Assembly: GCA_022562175.1 (NCBI GenBank)
Contig: JADFPU010000009.1
Span: forward strand, 1-34,150
DNA: 34,150 nt
DNA from: Pseudomonadota bacterium
Lineage (GTDB): Bacteria > Pseudomonadota > Gammaproteobacteria > Eutrophobiales > Eutrophobiaceae
Direction: 5' to 3'
The position numbers and the translations under genes were made by a program. Shown one piece after another: positions 26,957 through 34,090 of this stretch; positions within the stretch are counted from its first letter, which is position 1; every line of letters starts with the position of its first letter. The notes beneath the pieces were generated by a model. The model had not been told where the DNA came from and made no database searches. It saw only the letters and a list, made by a program, of their open reading frames with translations.

Positions 26957-27454
26957 CTACTGGCTATTGGCAATCATATAGTCGACCGCTGCCTTGACTT
27001 CATCGTCACTGAGTGACGCATTGCCACCTCTCGGCAACATAGGTATGCCGCTGGAGCCGGTGAAGCCATTGATCGCATTAGCATAGAGCACATCAGTCCC
27101 CTGGGCCAGCCTGTCTGTCCAGGCGTCTTTATCGCCCAACTGCGGTATTCCCGGTATGCCTGTGCCGTGACATGAAATACATAGTCCACTATATACCTGC
27201 TTGCCTTGATCGGCAGCGCCAATCGTAGCAGTGGCGGCAGGCGCTACCGCTGCAACCTGAACAGGCGCTTCGTCGCCAGCCATCCTCACTTTACCGACAG
27301 GTGCTGTGTTTTCGAAGGCATTCGCAATATTGCCATCATCATCACCGCCGGTGATGGCTCTGGCCAGAAATATAAAGACGACAATCATCACCGCCAACAA
27401 GCCAATGATAATGGCATAATTTCTGAAAAATACCCGATCTTCTTTTTCACTCAT
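26957..27454 (-). CDS. Membrane-anchored cytochrome c5-like monoheme protein
   Basis: From the preferred ATG the protein has 165 residues. One membrane anchor lies at about 12-35, then an Ala/Pro-rich linker and a C-terminal cytochrome c domain with heme-binding CISCH (Cys92, Cys95, His96). A likely Met ligand is in GIPMLPRGG. It should carry electrons on the periplasmic face of the inner membrane; partners are unknown. The ATG at 27454 is preceded by AGAGGGA, a strong ribosome-binding site, while an upstream in-frame start at 27505 lacks one. It is convergent with the TRAP gene, 13 bp apart. Confidence 0.92.
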   Translation of the reverse strand: MSEKEDRVFFRNYAIIIGLLAVMIVVFIFLARAITGGDDDGNIANAFENTAPVGKVRMAGDEAPVQVAAVAPAATATIGAADQGKQVYSGLCISCHGTGIPGIPQLGDKDAWTDRLAQGTDVLYANAINGFTGSSGIPMLPRGGNASLSDDEVKAAVDYMIANSQ

Positions 27455-27597
27455 GATATTCCCTCTGCGGTTATACTCGGTCTTATGTGATAGTTGGGAT
27501 GACAAGTATACCTTTTGTCGATAACTGTGGAAACTTGAGATAGACTAATCATATCAAAATATAGCCATCAGTTGCTGGTGGCTTACAGCATAATATT

Positions 27598-27677
27598 GCG
27601 CCTGTAGCTCAGATGGACGATGTGCAGGAAGCACAAGTGTCGCGGGAGGCAGGAGCCGGTAGCGACTAGAGTACTGC
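27598..27677 (+). pseudogene. Interrupted 5' copy of tRNA-Arg (tRNA relic)
   Basis: Bases 27598-27617 are identical to the first 20 nt of the intact tRNA-Arg at 27735. A 49-nt insert (27618-27666) interrupts the D loop, after which TAGAGTACTGC (27667-27677) resumes the tRNA sequence to the anticodon stem. The anticodon, T arm and acceptor 3' side are missing, so no tRNA can be made. The insert is structured (see the next entry). It may be transcribed with the intact tRNA from a shared promoter. Confidence 0.7.
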
Positions 27678-27692
27678 AGTGCGCAGCACTGC
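27621..27692 (+). other. Three consecutive hairpins, two with AGGA loops, inside and after the tRNA relic
   Basis: Hairpin 1: TGTGC (27621-27625) and GCACA (27631-27635) around AGGAA. Hairpin 2: GTCGC (27639-27643) and GCGAC (27662-27666) enclosing GGC-AGGA-GCC (27648-27657). Hairpin 3: GCAGTGC (27676-27682) and GCACTGC (27686-27692) around GCA. A GGA held in a hairpin loop is the binding site of CsrA/RsmA, so a CsrA-binding or decoy RNA is one reading. A dispersed structured repeat is the other. There is no T tract after hairpin 3. Confidence 0.5.
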
Positions 27693-27734
27693 CATACTTT
27701 GGACTGGATATTTAATAAGATTGAAAGAAAAAAC

Positions 27735-27811
27735 GCGCCTGTAGCTCAGATGGATAGAGTACTGCCCTCCGAAGGCAGGGGTCACAGGTTCGAATCCTGT
27801 CAGGCGCGCCA
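27735..27811 (+). tRNA. tRNA-Arg (anticodon CCG)
   Basis: The 77-nt gene folds as a standard cloverleaf. Acceptor GCGCCTG pairs with CAGGCGC (27801-27807), with discriminator G and an encoded CCA (27809-27811). The D arm is GCTC...GAGT. The anticodon stem CTGCC/GGCAG holds loop CTCCGAA with anticodon CCG, which reads the arginine codon CGG. The T arm is ACAGG-TTCGAAT-CCTGT. It borders the accessory region and is a typical island attachment site. Confidence 0.97.
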
Positions 27812-28078
27812 GTTTAATCAATAAGTCATGATTATTTTATGCCTATTATGACTTTATTAAATATGTTGTAAAAGCAAACGTTATAATTTCGATGTGTTCA
27901 TGGAGTAATGTTCAAGACTACCTACACGAAGTGCCACTAACTGTTGGCAGTAGCTTCTTGCTTACTAGAATGGCTTTAGCTGACAGCCCGGGTAGCGTTT
28001 GTTAAAGATTCGAGGATTTAGCGGATTATTATTAAATTTTGAGTATCAATAGCCTGGTTAGGTAATAAACCCTTTCGG
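27812..28078. other. Gene-free stretch between tRNA-Arg and the IS256 element
   Basis: This 267-bp AT-rich region has no plausible ORF. It holds one weak inverted repeat: AAGTCAT (27823-27829) with ATGACTT (27848-27854), an 18-base loop, possibly a tRNA transcript end. No copy of the tRNA 3' end (an att direct repeat) is visible here or later in the window. Confidence 0.5.
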
Positions 28079-28103
28079 GGGTGTACAAATAACTGTGTAA
28101 CTG
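28079..28103 (+). repeat. Left terminal inverted repeat of the IS256 element
   Basis: It starts GGGTGTAC and ends ACTGTGTAACTG. It matches the right end in 21 of 25 positions, with the inner 13 identical. Confidence 0.88.
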
Positions 28104-28136
28104 GTAATTATCAAGAAAGAGAAACAGGAGCAGATA

Positions 28137-29363
28137 ATGACCAGCGTAACAAAAAAACAAGAAGCCTTATTAGATGAACTTCTCAAAGGCTGTGAAAAAC
28201 CGGAGGATATTCTGGGCGAGCATGGTCTCATGCGCGCACTACAAAAGCGGCTCGTCGAGCGTGTCCTGGAGGGTGAATTGACCGAAGAGCTTGGCTATGA
28301 AGCCCATGCGCCCTCTGGGCACGGCAGCGGGAATTCCCGCAATGGTAAGACTCGAAAGACGATCCAAACGGCGACCGACCAATTTGAAATTGAAGTGCCA
28401 CGTGACCGCAATAATGTCTTTGAGCCCCAGTTAGTCAAAAAGCGTCAGCGCCGACTCCCCGGTATCGATGAAAAAGTTCTTGCCCTGTATGCCCGCGGCT
28501 ACAGTACACGAGAGATTGAGGGCCAACTGGAAGAACTTTACGGCATCGACCTCTCACCGAGTCTGGTCTCCACGATCACCGACCAGGTCAAGGAAGATAT
28601 CGATGCGTGGCAGAACCGCCCTCTGGAGCCCATCTATCCCATCTTGTATTTTGATGCCTTGGTGGTGAAATCGCGACAGGATGGTCCGTCGAAGAACAAG
28701 GCCGTGCATGTGGCGCTGGGGATCAATATGGATGGCGAGAAAGTCTTGTTGGGCCTGTGGATGACCGAAAACGAAGGGGCGTCTTTTTGGCTATCGGTGT
28801 TCACTGAACTGAAGAACCGGGGTGTCGAGGATTGTTTTATCGCCTGCGTGGATGGGCTCAAAGGCCTGCCGGAGGCGATAGAAACCGTCTTTCCACAGAC
28901 GCAGGTTCAATTATGTATTGTGCATAAGGTGCGCTCCTCCTTGAAATATGTCCCCTGGAAAGAACGCAAGGCGGTGGCTGCTGATCTGCGGGCTGTCTAC
29001 GGCGCCGCCACCTTGAAAGAGGCTGAGAACGCCTTCACACGATTTGGTGACAAGTGGGATGAGAAATATCCTGCCATCAGTCCCAGCTGGAAGGCGGATT
29101 GGGACAGACTCACGGTCTTCTTCGACTACCCTCCAGCAATCCGGCGGGTGATCTACACCACCAATGCCATCGAGTCATTGAACTACTCACTGCGCCGATT
29201 ATTGAAAAACAGAGGGGCTTTCCCGACGGATGAATCGATCATGAAAGTTTTTTATCTGGCATTGAAAAACATTTCAAAAAAATGGACCATGCCTATTCAA
29301 AATTGGAAACAGGCATTGAATCAATTTGTTATTATTCTCGGTAGTGAACGGGTTATACTTTAG
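28137..29363 (+). CDS. IS256-family transposase
   Basis: The 408-residue transposase is full length for the family and appears intact. The DDE triad is visible: Asp173 in YFDALVVK, Asp239 in CVDGLKGLPEAI and Glu346 in TNAIESLNYSLRR. The Cys-His of the C/D(2)H motif is in LCIVHKVR. The N-terminal region has GELTEELGYE and the zinc-free NSRNGKTRKT stretch common to the family. AGGAG at 28126-28130 supports the ATG. It moves the element by a circular intermediate (family knowledge). GC content looks higher than the flanking accessory genes. Confidence 0.95.
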   Translation: MTSVTKKQEALLDELLKGCEKPEDILGEHGLMRALQKRLVERVLEGELTEELGYEAHAPSGHGSGNSRNGKTRKTIQTATDQFEIEVPRDRNNVFEPQLVKKRQRRLPGIDEKVLALYARGYSTREIEGQLEELYGIDLSPSLVSTITDQVKEDIDAWQNRPLEPIYPILYFDALVVKSRQDGPSKNKAVHVALGINMDGEKVLLGLWMTENEGASFWLSVFTELKNRGVEDCFIACVDGLKGLPEAIETVFPQTQVQLCIVHKVRSSLKYVPWKERKAVAADLRAVYGAATLKEAENAFTRFGDKWDEKYPAISPSWKADWDRLTVFFDYPPAIRRVIYTTNAIESLNYSLRRLLKNRGAFPTDESIMKVFYLALKNISKKWTMPIQNWKQALNQFVIILGSERVIL

Positions 29364-29366
29364 TGG

Positions 29367-29391
29367 CAGTTACACAGTTTAATGGACACCC
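29367..29391 (-). repeat. Right terminal inverted repeat of the IS256 element
   Basis: The reverse complement starts GGGTGTCC and ends ACTGTGTAACTG. It begins 3 bp after the transposase stop codon. Confidence 0.88.
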
Positions 29392-29446
29392 TCGCCTGTG
29401 CCGGCATTGACGAACGTCCGCTCCCAGTATCTACCGTGCATTGTTG

Positions 29447-30970
29447 CTAGATAGAGGCACTCAAAGACTCTTTCTTCTGCAACCTTAGCGCGCAGGTTTG
29501 CATATTTTCCCTTAACCACACGTTTCTTACACCGGTCGCACTCAGTTCAATCTGATAGTGTTTTCTCAGCTGGTAGGAGACCTGGACCTGCCCGAGATGT
29601 GGATTGTCTAGCGAGAACTCGATAACGGTATCCGCTATCGCCTGGTCGGTTCGATTCTGATGAATGTGTTCTGCACGAACCTGACGTTTTAGGGCCTGAA
29701 GGCCCTTTTCCTTGATCAGTTTCCTATGCCTGTAGATCGTGTCGCGAGAGACACCGCTGAGACGAGCGGCCTCACTGACATTTTGAAGCTTCTCGGCAAG
29801 GTTCAAGACTTCCAGTTTCTTCTGAATTTCTAAATCGAGCATTGACGGTTTGGTCGGCTCAAAAACTTCAGATACAGCCAGCTCTCTTCCAGCAAAGTAA
29901 GCGGAGAATCCATTGTCATGCCCAGTACGTATTTCTATTTTTTGTTTCGCGATAGAATGCTTTAAAGGTGACTCTATGAGGTAAAACGTGTTGCCATAGC
30001 TGAACGTATGGTCACTGCGTATTTTGCGATAGTCCTTTATGACGAACACATCGTCCAAGTTTATATGCTCTGGTACAGGCGTGAACGCTGATCCCCCGCT
30101 ACGGGACAACACTTCGATCTGTTCGCGCCAAAATGAAGGAATAAAGACATCCTGCAAGTACCGATTGGCACTGTCCATATCTTGAATATCGTTTAGCCTG
30201 AGTTCCGGTACAAGCCGGTCCTGGAAGGTGTCAAACGAGCGTTCAATCCGGCCTTTTCCTTGTGGGGAATTGGCAAATATAATTTGGATCCCCAGTTCGT
30301 CACAGGCGCGTTGAACCTGAGAGAAGTTGCAGCGCTTCGGCCCACCAAAAATACCGGCCTTATCGACGTAGAGTACTTTGAACACACCTTTTCGGGTAAT
30401 GTAATCGCGCAGTACTCTCAGACAGCCAAAAGTGGTCTCCGATTCAAAGAACTCAGCATGGATTTCACTGGTCGCATCATCAATGATCGCAATCAGACAG
30501 GATTTCTTATCGCCGAACCAACGATGGGTACTTCCATCCATCTGCAATAGCAGACCAGGAGCTTCCATACGTTCCCTTCTTTTTCTGCTCTGTGATCGTC
30601 TGCGTTTTGCGCGCTTGACGTGGTGTATATCATGTGCCCAGTTTCTAAGCGTCTCGCGCTTTACAAAGATCTGTTCCTTGTCTCGTAGTAGCTCTTTGAG
30701 ATGAGTTAGATTGACATCGAAGTACTTTTGTTTGATCAGGTTTTGGACAGCACACCTTACTTCACTACAGGATTTATTCGACGGTGATTTACCCGTGTTC
30801 TTGTGCACAACAAACTGAATGCCAACATTCCGATACTGTTGGAGATAACGTTCAATAGTTCTACGCGACTTATTAAGCAATTTTGCTGCATTGACGATAT
30901 CTATTTTACCTTCAGCAATCTTTGCAACAATGTCTACTTTGAGTTGAGTTTTGGAATCCATTGTAATCAT
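29447..30970 (-). CDS. ISNCY/IS1202-like DDE transposase with an extra C-terminal helix-turn-helix domain
   Basis: The 507-residue protein has an N-terminal HTH (about 22-48, AAKLLNKSRRTIERYLQQY), a basic linker and an integrase-type catalytic core with Asp145 in LLQMDGSTHRWFG, Asp203 in VLYVDKAGIFG and Glu243 in GKGRIERSFDTFQ. A second HTH-like module at about 387-495 (NVSEAARLSGVSRDTIYRHRK, then HLGQVQVSYQL) resembles the N-terminal domain of IS481 transposases, but here is at the C-terminus. The frame is uninterrupted. The recognisable end sequence is upstream of the gene (31030-31102); no matching end is seen beyond its 3' side, where IS256 begins 56 bp away, so the element may be immobile. 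Confidence 0.85.
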   Translation of the reverse strand: MITMDSKTQLKVDIVAKIAEGKIDIVNAAKLLNKSRRTIERYLQQYRNVGIQFVVHKNTGKSPSNKSCSEVRCAVQNLIKQKYFDVNLTHLKELLRDKEQIFVKRETLRNWAHDIHHVKRAKRRRSQSRKRRERMEAPGLLLQMDGSTHRWFGDKKSCLIAIIDDATSEIHAEFFESETTFGCLRVLRDYITRKGVFKVLYVDKAGIFGGPKRCNFSQVQRACDELGIQIIFANSPQGKGRIERSFDTFQDRLVPELRLNDIQDMDSANRYLQDVFIPSFWREQIEVLSRSGGSAFTPVPEHINLDDVFVIKDYRKIRSDHTFSYGNTFYLIESPLKHSIAKQKIEIRTGHDNGFSAYFAGRELAVSEVFEPTKPSMLDLEIQKKLEVLNLAEKLQNVSEAARLSGVSRDTIYRHRKLIKEKGLQALKRQVRAEHIHQNRTDQAIADTVIEFSLDNPHLGQVQVSYQLRKHYQIELSATGVRNVWLRENMQTCALRLQKKESLSASI

Positions 30971-31029
30971 CCTCGGTGACCTCTAAACCTTTAGAAAAGG
31001 CTTAGAAAATCACTGATTAAATAGATCCG

Positions 31030-31102
31030 TCAATTTCCCTCGGTAATTAGTTGCGACAAAATCGCTTGGTAGTTAAAGTACGACAAAGTCGCTCGGTGTT
31101 AA
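31030..31102 (-). repeat. Tandem palindromic repeats at the end of the ISNCY-like element
   Basis: Two about 25-bp copies, 31052-31076 and 31079-31102, share the pattern CGACAAA(A/G)TCGCT(T/C)GGT and TTAA. Each contains a palindrome (GCGA-CAAAA-TCGC and CGAC-AAA-GTCG). A third, weaker partial copy is at about 31030-31050 (CCCTCGGTAATTAG). Arrays like this are typical transposase-binding sites at element ends. On the minus strand the outer copy begins TGTTAACACCGAG, a plausible terminal TG. Confidence 0.6.
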
Positions 31103-31220
31103 CAGCAGGCTGTGAGAGAGCAGGTATGAGTCACTACAGATGATGTGGGTTACATTGAAGGTATCACCCGTACAGAATCCTCTGTGGTTTTATCAACTAA
31201 ATTTGAGCGTAGATAGATCT

Positions 31221-31928
31221 TTAAATCAAATTCTCAGACCATTTCGTGTATAGCTGTTCAGCTAACTCAAGACTGATCTCAAAATTACTGTCTAATGCGC
31301 TAATGATTTGTTCCCGTGTTTGAACACTTTCATTCGTAATCGGGTGTTTCTCGTATAGGTCTATTGCCCAATACTCTATTGTTTCGACGCTAACCTCTAC
31401 ATGAAATTGCATGGCAAGCATGTTGCCGTATACAAATGCCTGATTGATACAGTGATCACCTGTCAGTATGCGTGTTGCACCAGCAGGAAGAGTGAATGTG
31501 TCACTATGCCATTGCATAGCAAACAATTCAGCGGAGACACCATTCAACCATTGCTTACTAAATTCATTGTTATCAGGGTACAATCGTGACCAGCCGAATT
31601 CCACAAGATGATGACGCCTCACTTCTCCGCCTAAGGCTTTACTAATCAATTGACCACCCAGACAATGGCCAATTACCGGTGTGCCATTTTCTCTAGCGGC
31701 CTGAATTAAATTTATTTCTTCTATCATCCAGCTGGTAGGTTCCGTTACGCTTTCCGTGCCACCACAAAAACATAATCCGGAATAAGATGAAATATCTTCA
31801 CAGTTCGGAACCTTGTCCCCGTCATTCGGACGTAATATTTGGTACGGGATCGAGCGGGCTTTGAGAAACGCTTCAAATAAATCGGGGCCGCTACTTTCTA
31901 TATGTTCGAAGATGAGTATTGGTTTCAT
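31221..31928 (-). CDS. Class I glutamine amidotransferase, GMP-synthase-like stand-alone domain
   Basis: The 235-residue protein is a GATase1 domain without a synthase partner. The nucleophile is Cys89 in VIGHCLGGQL, and His176 and Glu178 in MQFHVEV complete the triad. CGGTES forms the oxyanion region. Such orphan domains act on gamma-glutamyl compounds or poly-gamma-glutamyl amines, or deliver ammonia to unknown partners; the substrate cannot be told. The gene lies 11 bp downstream of the amidohydrolase relic on the same strand, suggesting a former operon. Codon use is AT-rich like its accessory neighbours. Confidence 0.85.
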   Translation of the reverse strand: MKPILIFEHIESSGPDLFEAFLKARSIPYQILRPNDGDKVPNCEDISSYSGLCFCGGTESVTEPTSWMIEEINLIQAARENGTPVIGHCLGGQLISKALGGEVRRHHLVEFGWSRLYPDNNEFSKQWLNGVSAELFAMQWHSDTFTLPAGATRILTGDHCINQAFVYGNMLAMQFHVEVSVETIEYWAIDLYEKHPITNESVQTREQIISALDSNFEISLELAEQLYTKWSENLI

Positions 31929-31939
31929 TTATTCAATAT

Positions 31940-32686
31940 TTAATGAGCAGATAATTTATCCAGGCTGCCATAAACAACTTTACCATCGAACAATGTTAAC
32001 AGGACCTTGGCATCTGAAATTTCCGATGGGTGAATTTCAAATAAATTTTTATCGACTACAATCAGATCGGCGAATTTTCCGATCGCGATAGATCCGGTTT
32101 TATCATCCAGATGATTGATAAATGCGGCGTTAATTGTGTAGGCCGCAATTGCTTCTGATAGAGTGATGCGTTCTTCAGTAACAAAGATCTCTCCTGATGA
32201 GTTAGATGGATCAAGTCTTGTAATCGCAATCTCTATACCCAACAACGGGTCAGGTGATGTCACCCACCAATCGGATCCAAATGCGATCCTTCCACCCGAG
32301 CGTAAAATACTACCGACGGGGTAGTTCCAGCGGAGTCGTATCGGGCCGAGTTTTGCAGGATATGATTCCGTTATATCGTTATATGCCCATAAGGGTTGAA
32401 AGCTTGCGGTCACATTCAGTTCACCGAAACGTGATACATCATCCGGGTGTACCAATTGAACGTGTGCCAAGTGATGACGATTATCATTAATTATTTTATT
32501 ATCACGAATTGCAACTGCCTCCGCCCATGAATGTTTTGCATCAACGGTGTAAATAGCGCCATTAACAAAAGACAAGTCAGCTGAATTATTAATTGATTTT
32601 TGATCTACGGGGGAGATTTTATTTTGCTCATCGGGGTTGCAGGCAGATAAGAACAAAATAACCACTAGGAGGTGTATTCTTAACAT
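31940..32686 (-). pseudogene. YtcJ-like amidohydrolase lipoprotein with a large internal in-frame deletion
   Basis: The reading frame (about 248 residues from this ATG) starts with a lipoprotein signal (lipobox LSAC, Cys16) and the YtcJ N-terminus FVNGAIYTVDAKHSWAEAVA. It then jumps at DNKI directly to NDNRHHLAHVQLVHPDD and the normal C-terminal third (AFGSDWW, GSIAIGKFADLIVVD). Family members have about 550-600 residues, so roughly 300 are missing, including the HxH metal site. GATAAT occurs on both sides of the junction near 32480-32505, consistent with deletion between short repeats. The frame is intact but catalysis should be lost. The start is uncertain; in-frame ATG 32701 and GTG 32716 also exist. 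Confidence 0.8.
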
Positions 32687-32817
32687 ATAATTTAGGTACA
32701 TTGGTGCATTGTACACTGAGATAATATGTTTGGAAAATTTCGAAATATGCTGTGACTATACAAATAATCGAATTAAAATTAATGTATATGACGAAACTTC
32801 ACTGAGGGGGTATCGAT

Positions 32818-33228
32818 ATGACAATCAAAGGTAGTTGTTTATGTGGTGCAGTCCAATATGAAGTAACTGGCTCATTGCACAATATTGGTAACTGTTATTG
32901 TTCAATGTGTCGTAAATCCCACGGCGCGGCATTTGCAACCTATGCCGGTTTGGATCCGGATACGTTTCATTGGGTATCCGGTGCAGAGATGGTGACGGAA
33001 TATATTTCTTCACCGCAAGGGGGTCGTTGTTTTTGTCGGCAATGCGGCGCTACGCTTGGCGCCATTGAAAACGGGAAAGTCACTTATATTACGCTAGGTA
33101 CGGTAGACGGGGATCCCGGTGTGCGTCCGGAGGGACATATTTTTGTTGGCTCAAAAGCCCCATGGGTAGAGATAACCGATTCATTGCCGCAGTTTGAAGA
33201 ATACCCTCCTGGTATGGGTACTGAATAG
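32818..33228 (+). CDS. GFA/CENP-V family zinc-binding protein
   Basis: The 136-residue protein has the GFA fold signature: CLCGAVQYEV at residues 7-16, NCYCSMCRKSHGAAF at about 26-40 and CFCRQCGATLGAI at about 63-75, which together bind two zinc ions. The founding member is a glutathione-dependent formaldehyde-activating enzyme, but most relatives have no proven activity. GAGGGGG shortly before the ATG is a good ribosome-binding site. It leads a cluster with a cupin gene 11 bp downstream and a second, frameshifted GFA gene. Confidence 0.9.
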   Translation: MTIKGSCLCGAVQYEVTGSLHNIGNCYCSMCRKSHGAAFATYAGLDPDTFHWVSGAEMVTEYISSPQGGRCFCRQCGATLGAIENGKVTYITLGTVDGDPGVRPEGHIFVGSKAPWVEITDSLPQFEEYPPGMGTE

Positions 33229-33239
33229 AGGATTACGCT

Positions 33240-33584
33240 ATGAAATCTGGCAGATGGCATGCTGATGATGTTTTAAATCAACTTTCATTGATTTCACAAG
33301 AAGATGAACCTTATGTTGAGCCCTTTCGTCATGGAACCATGAGTTTGGGAATGTACGCACCGTATAGGCATGATCCGCAGGAACCACATGATCAGGACGA
33401 GTTATATTTTGTATTGTCAGGATCGGGCGTGTTTGTCCATGGAGATGAAAAATCTGATTTCAAGACTGGTGACGCCTTGTTTGTTGCAGCAGGGGTGGAG
33501 CACCGATTTGAAGATTTTACCGATGACTTTGCCGTCTGGGTTGTGTTTTGGGGTACAAAGGGTGGAGAAGGTGATGACGGTTAA
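33240..33584 (+). CDS. Small cupin-domain protein
   Basis: The 114-residue protein is a single cupin barrel: motif 1 EPHDQDELYFVLSGSGVFVHGD with His and Glu metal ligands, and motif 2 GDALFVAAGVEHRFEDF with the second His. It probably binds a metal ion and a small ligand; the function is not known. Its position between two GFA genes, with 11 and 27 bp spacing, suggests a joint role. AGAGGATTACGCT precedes the ATG. Confidence 0.88.
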   Translation: MKSGRWHADDVLNQLSLISQEDEPYVEPFRHGTMSLGMYAPYRHDPQEPHDQDELYFVLSGSGVFVHGDEKSDFKTGDALFVAAGVEHRFEDFTDDFAVWVVFWGTKGGEGDDG

Positions 33585-33611
33585 TTCAAATCCTAAAGAG
33601 AGAGGTTGATT

Positions 33612-34017
33612 ATGGTTGAAGGTGGTTGTCTTTGTGGTGCGATACGGTATTCATTCCAACTGGCGCCTTATGGTGTTGGTTATTGTCATTGCCGGCTTTG
33701 TCAGCGTTCATTGAGGGATGCCGGTTTTAGCATGGGCTGCATTTCCCCTGGAAGCATTTCGTTATACCCGTAGCACTCTCAAACTATTTAGATCATCTGA
33801 GCATGGTCAACGTGAATTCTGTGGAGATTGTGGTAGTCAATTGCTGTTCCGGTATATAACGAGTGCAAAATCAGTTGATGTCAATATTGGTACCTTAGAT
33901 AAACCCACTCAGGTAAAACCTGAATGTCATATCTGGACTGAAAGCCAAATAAATTGGTTTGATATTGCAGATGAATTACCTAGGCATAGGCAAGATATTC
34001 CGGAGCATAAAACTTAA
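33612..34017 (+). pseudogene. Second GFA/CENP-V family gene, broken by a +1 frameshift
   Basis: The ATG at 33612, after a good GAGAGG site, opens MVEGGCLCGAIRYSF and reaches YCHCRLCQRSL. It then continues in the wrong frame to a stop. The rest of the family sequence (MPVLAWAAFPLEAF, FCGDCGSQLLFR, VDVNIGTLDKP, HIWTESQINWF) continues in the next frame from 33718 to 34017. Removing one base, for example the A at 33714 in TTGAGGG, restores CQRSLGMPVLAWAAF. It is thus a 1-nt insertion, a sequencing error or a recent pseudogene. All zinc-ligand cysteines are otherwise present. Confidence 0.88.
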
Positions 34018-34090
34018 GGATTTCTATCGACAAAATAAAGGGGTCAAGTATCATATTGAAAGGTTATGATAATACTATTATCCTGCATTT

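Larger units (their letters stand above)
28079..29391 (+). mobile_element. IS256-family insertion sequence
   Basis: A 1313-bp element with a single full-length transposase gene is bounded by 25-bp imperfect terminal inverted repeats at 28079-28103 and 29367-29391. The repeats start GGGTGT and share ACTGTGTAACTG, with 21 of 25 positions matching. IS256 elements usually make 8-9 bp target duplications. The 8 bases outside each end (cctttcgg and tcgcctgt) differ, so the element may have recombined or lost a flank. Confidence 0.92.

Noticed and set aside
27572-27596. Promoter TTGCTG ... TAATAT immediately before the tRNA relic
   Set aside because: The spacing is only 13 bp, too short for a sigma-70 promoter. 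A TTGAGA-17-AATATA pair (27535-27563) is possible but too weak to list as a feature.
30260-30704. Plus-strand ORFs opposite the ISNCY-like transposase
   Set aside because: They are shadows of the intact 507-residue transposase frame and have no protein-like motifs.
31030-31102. CRISPR array
   Set aside because: Only two to three short units lie in direct contact without spacers of regular length, and no cas gene is nearby; they fit transposase-binding repeats.
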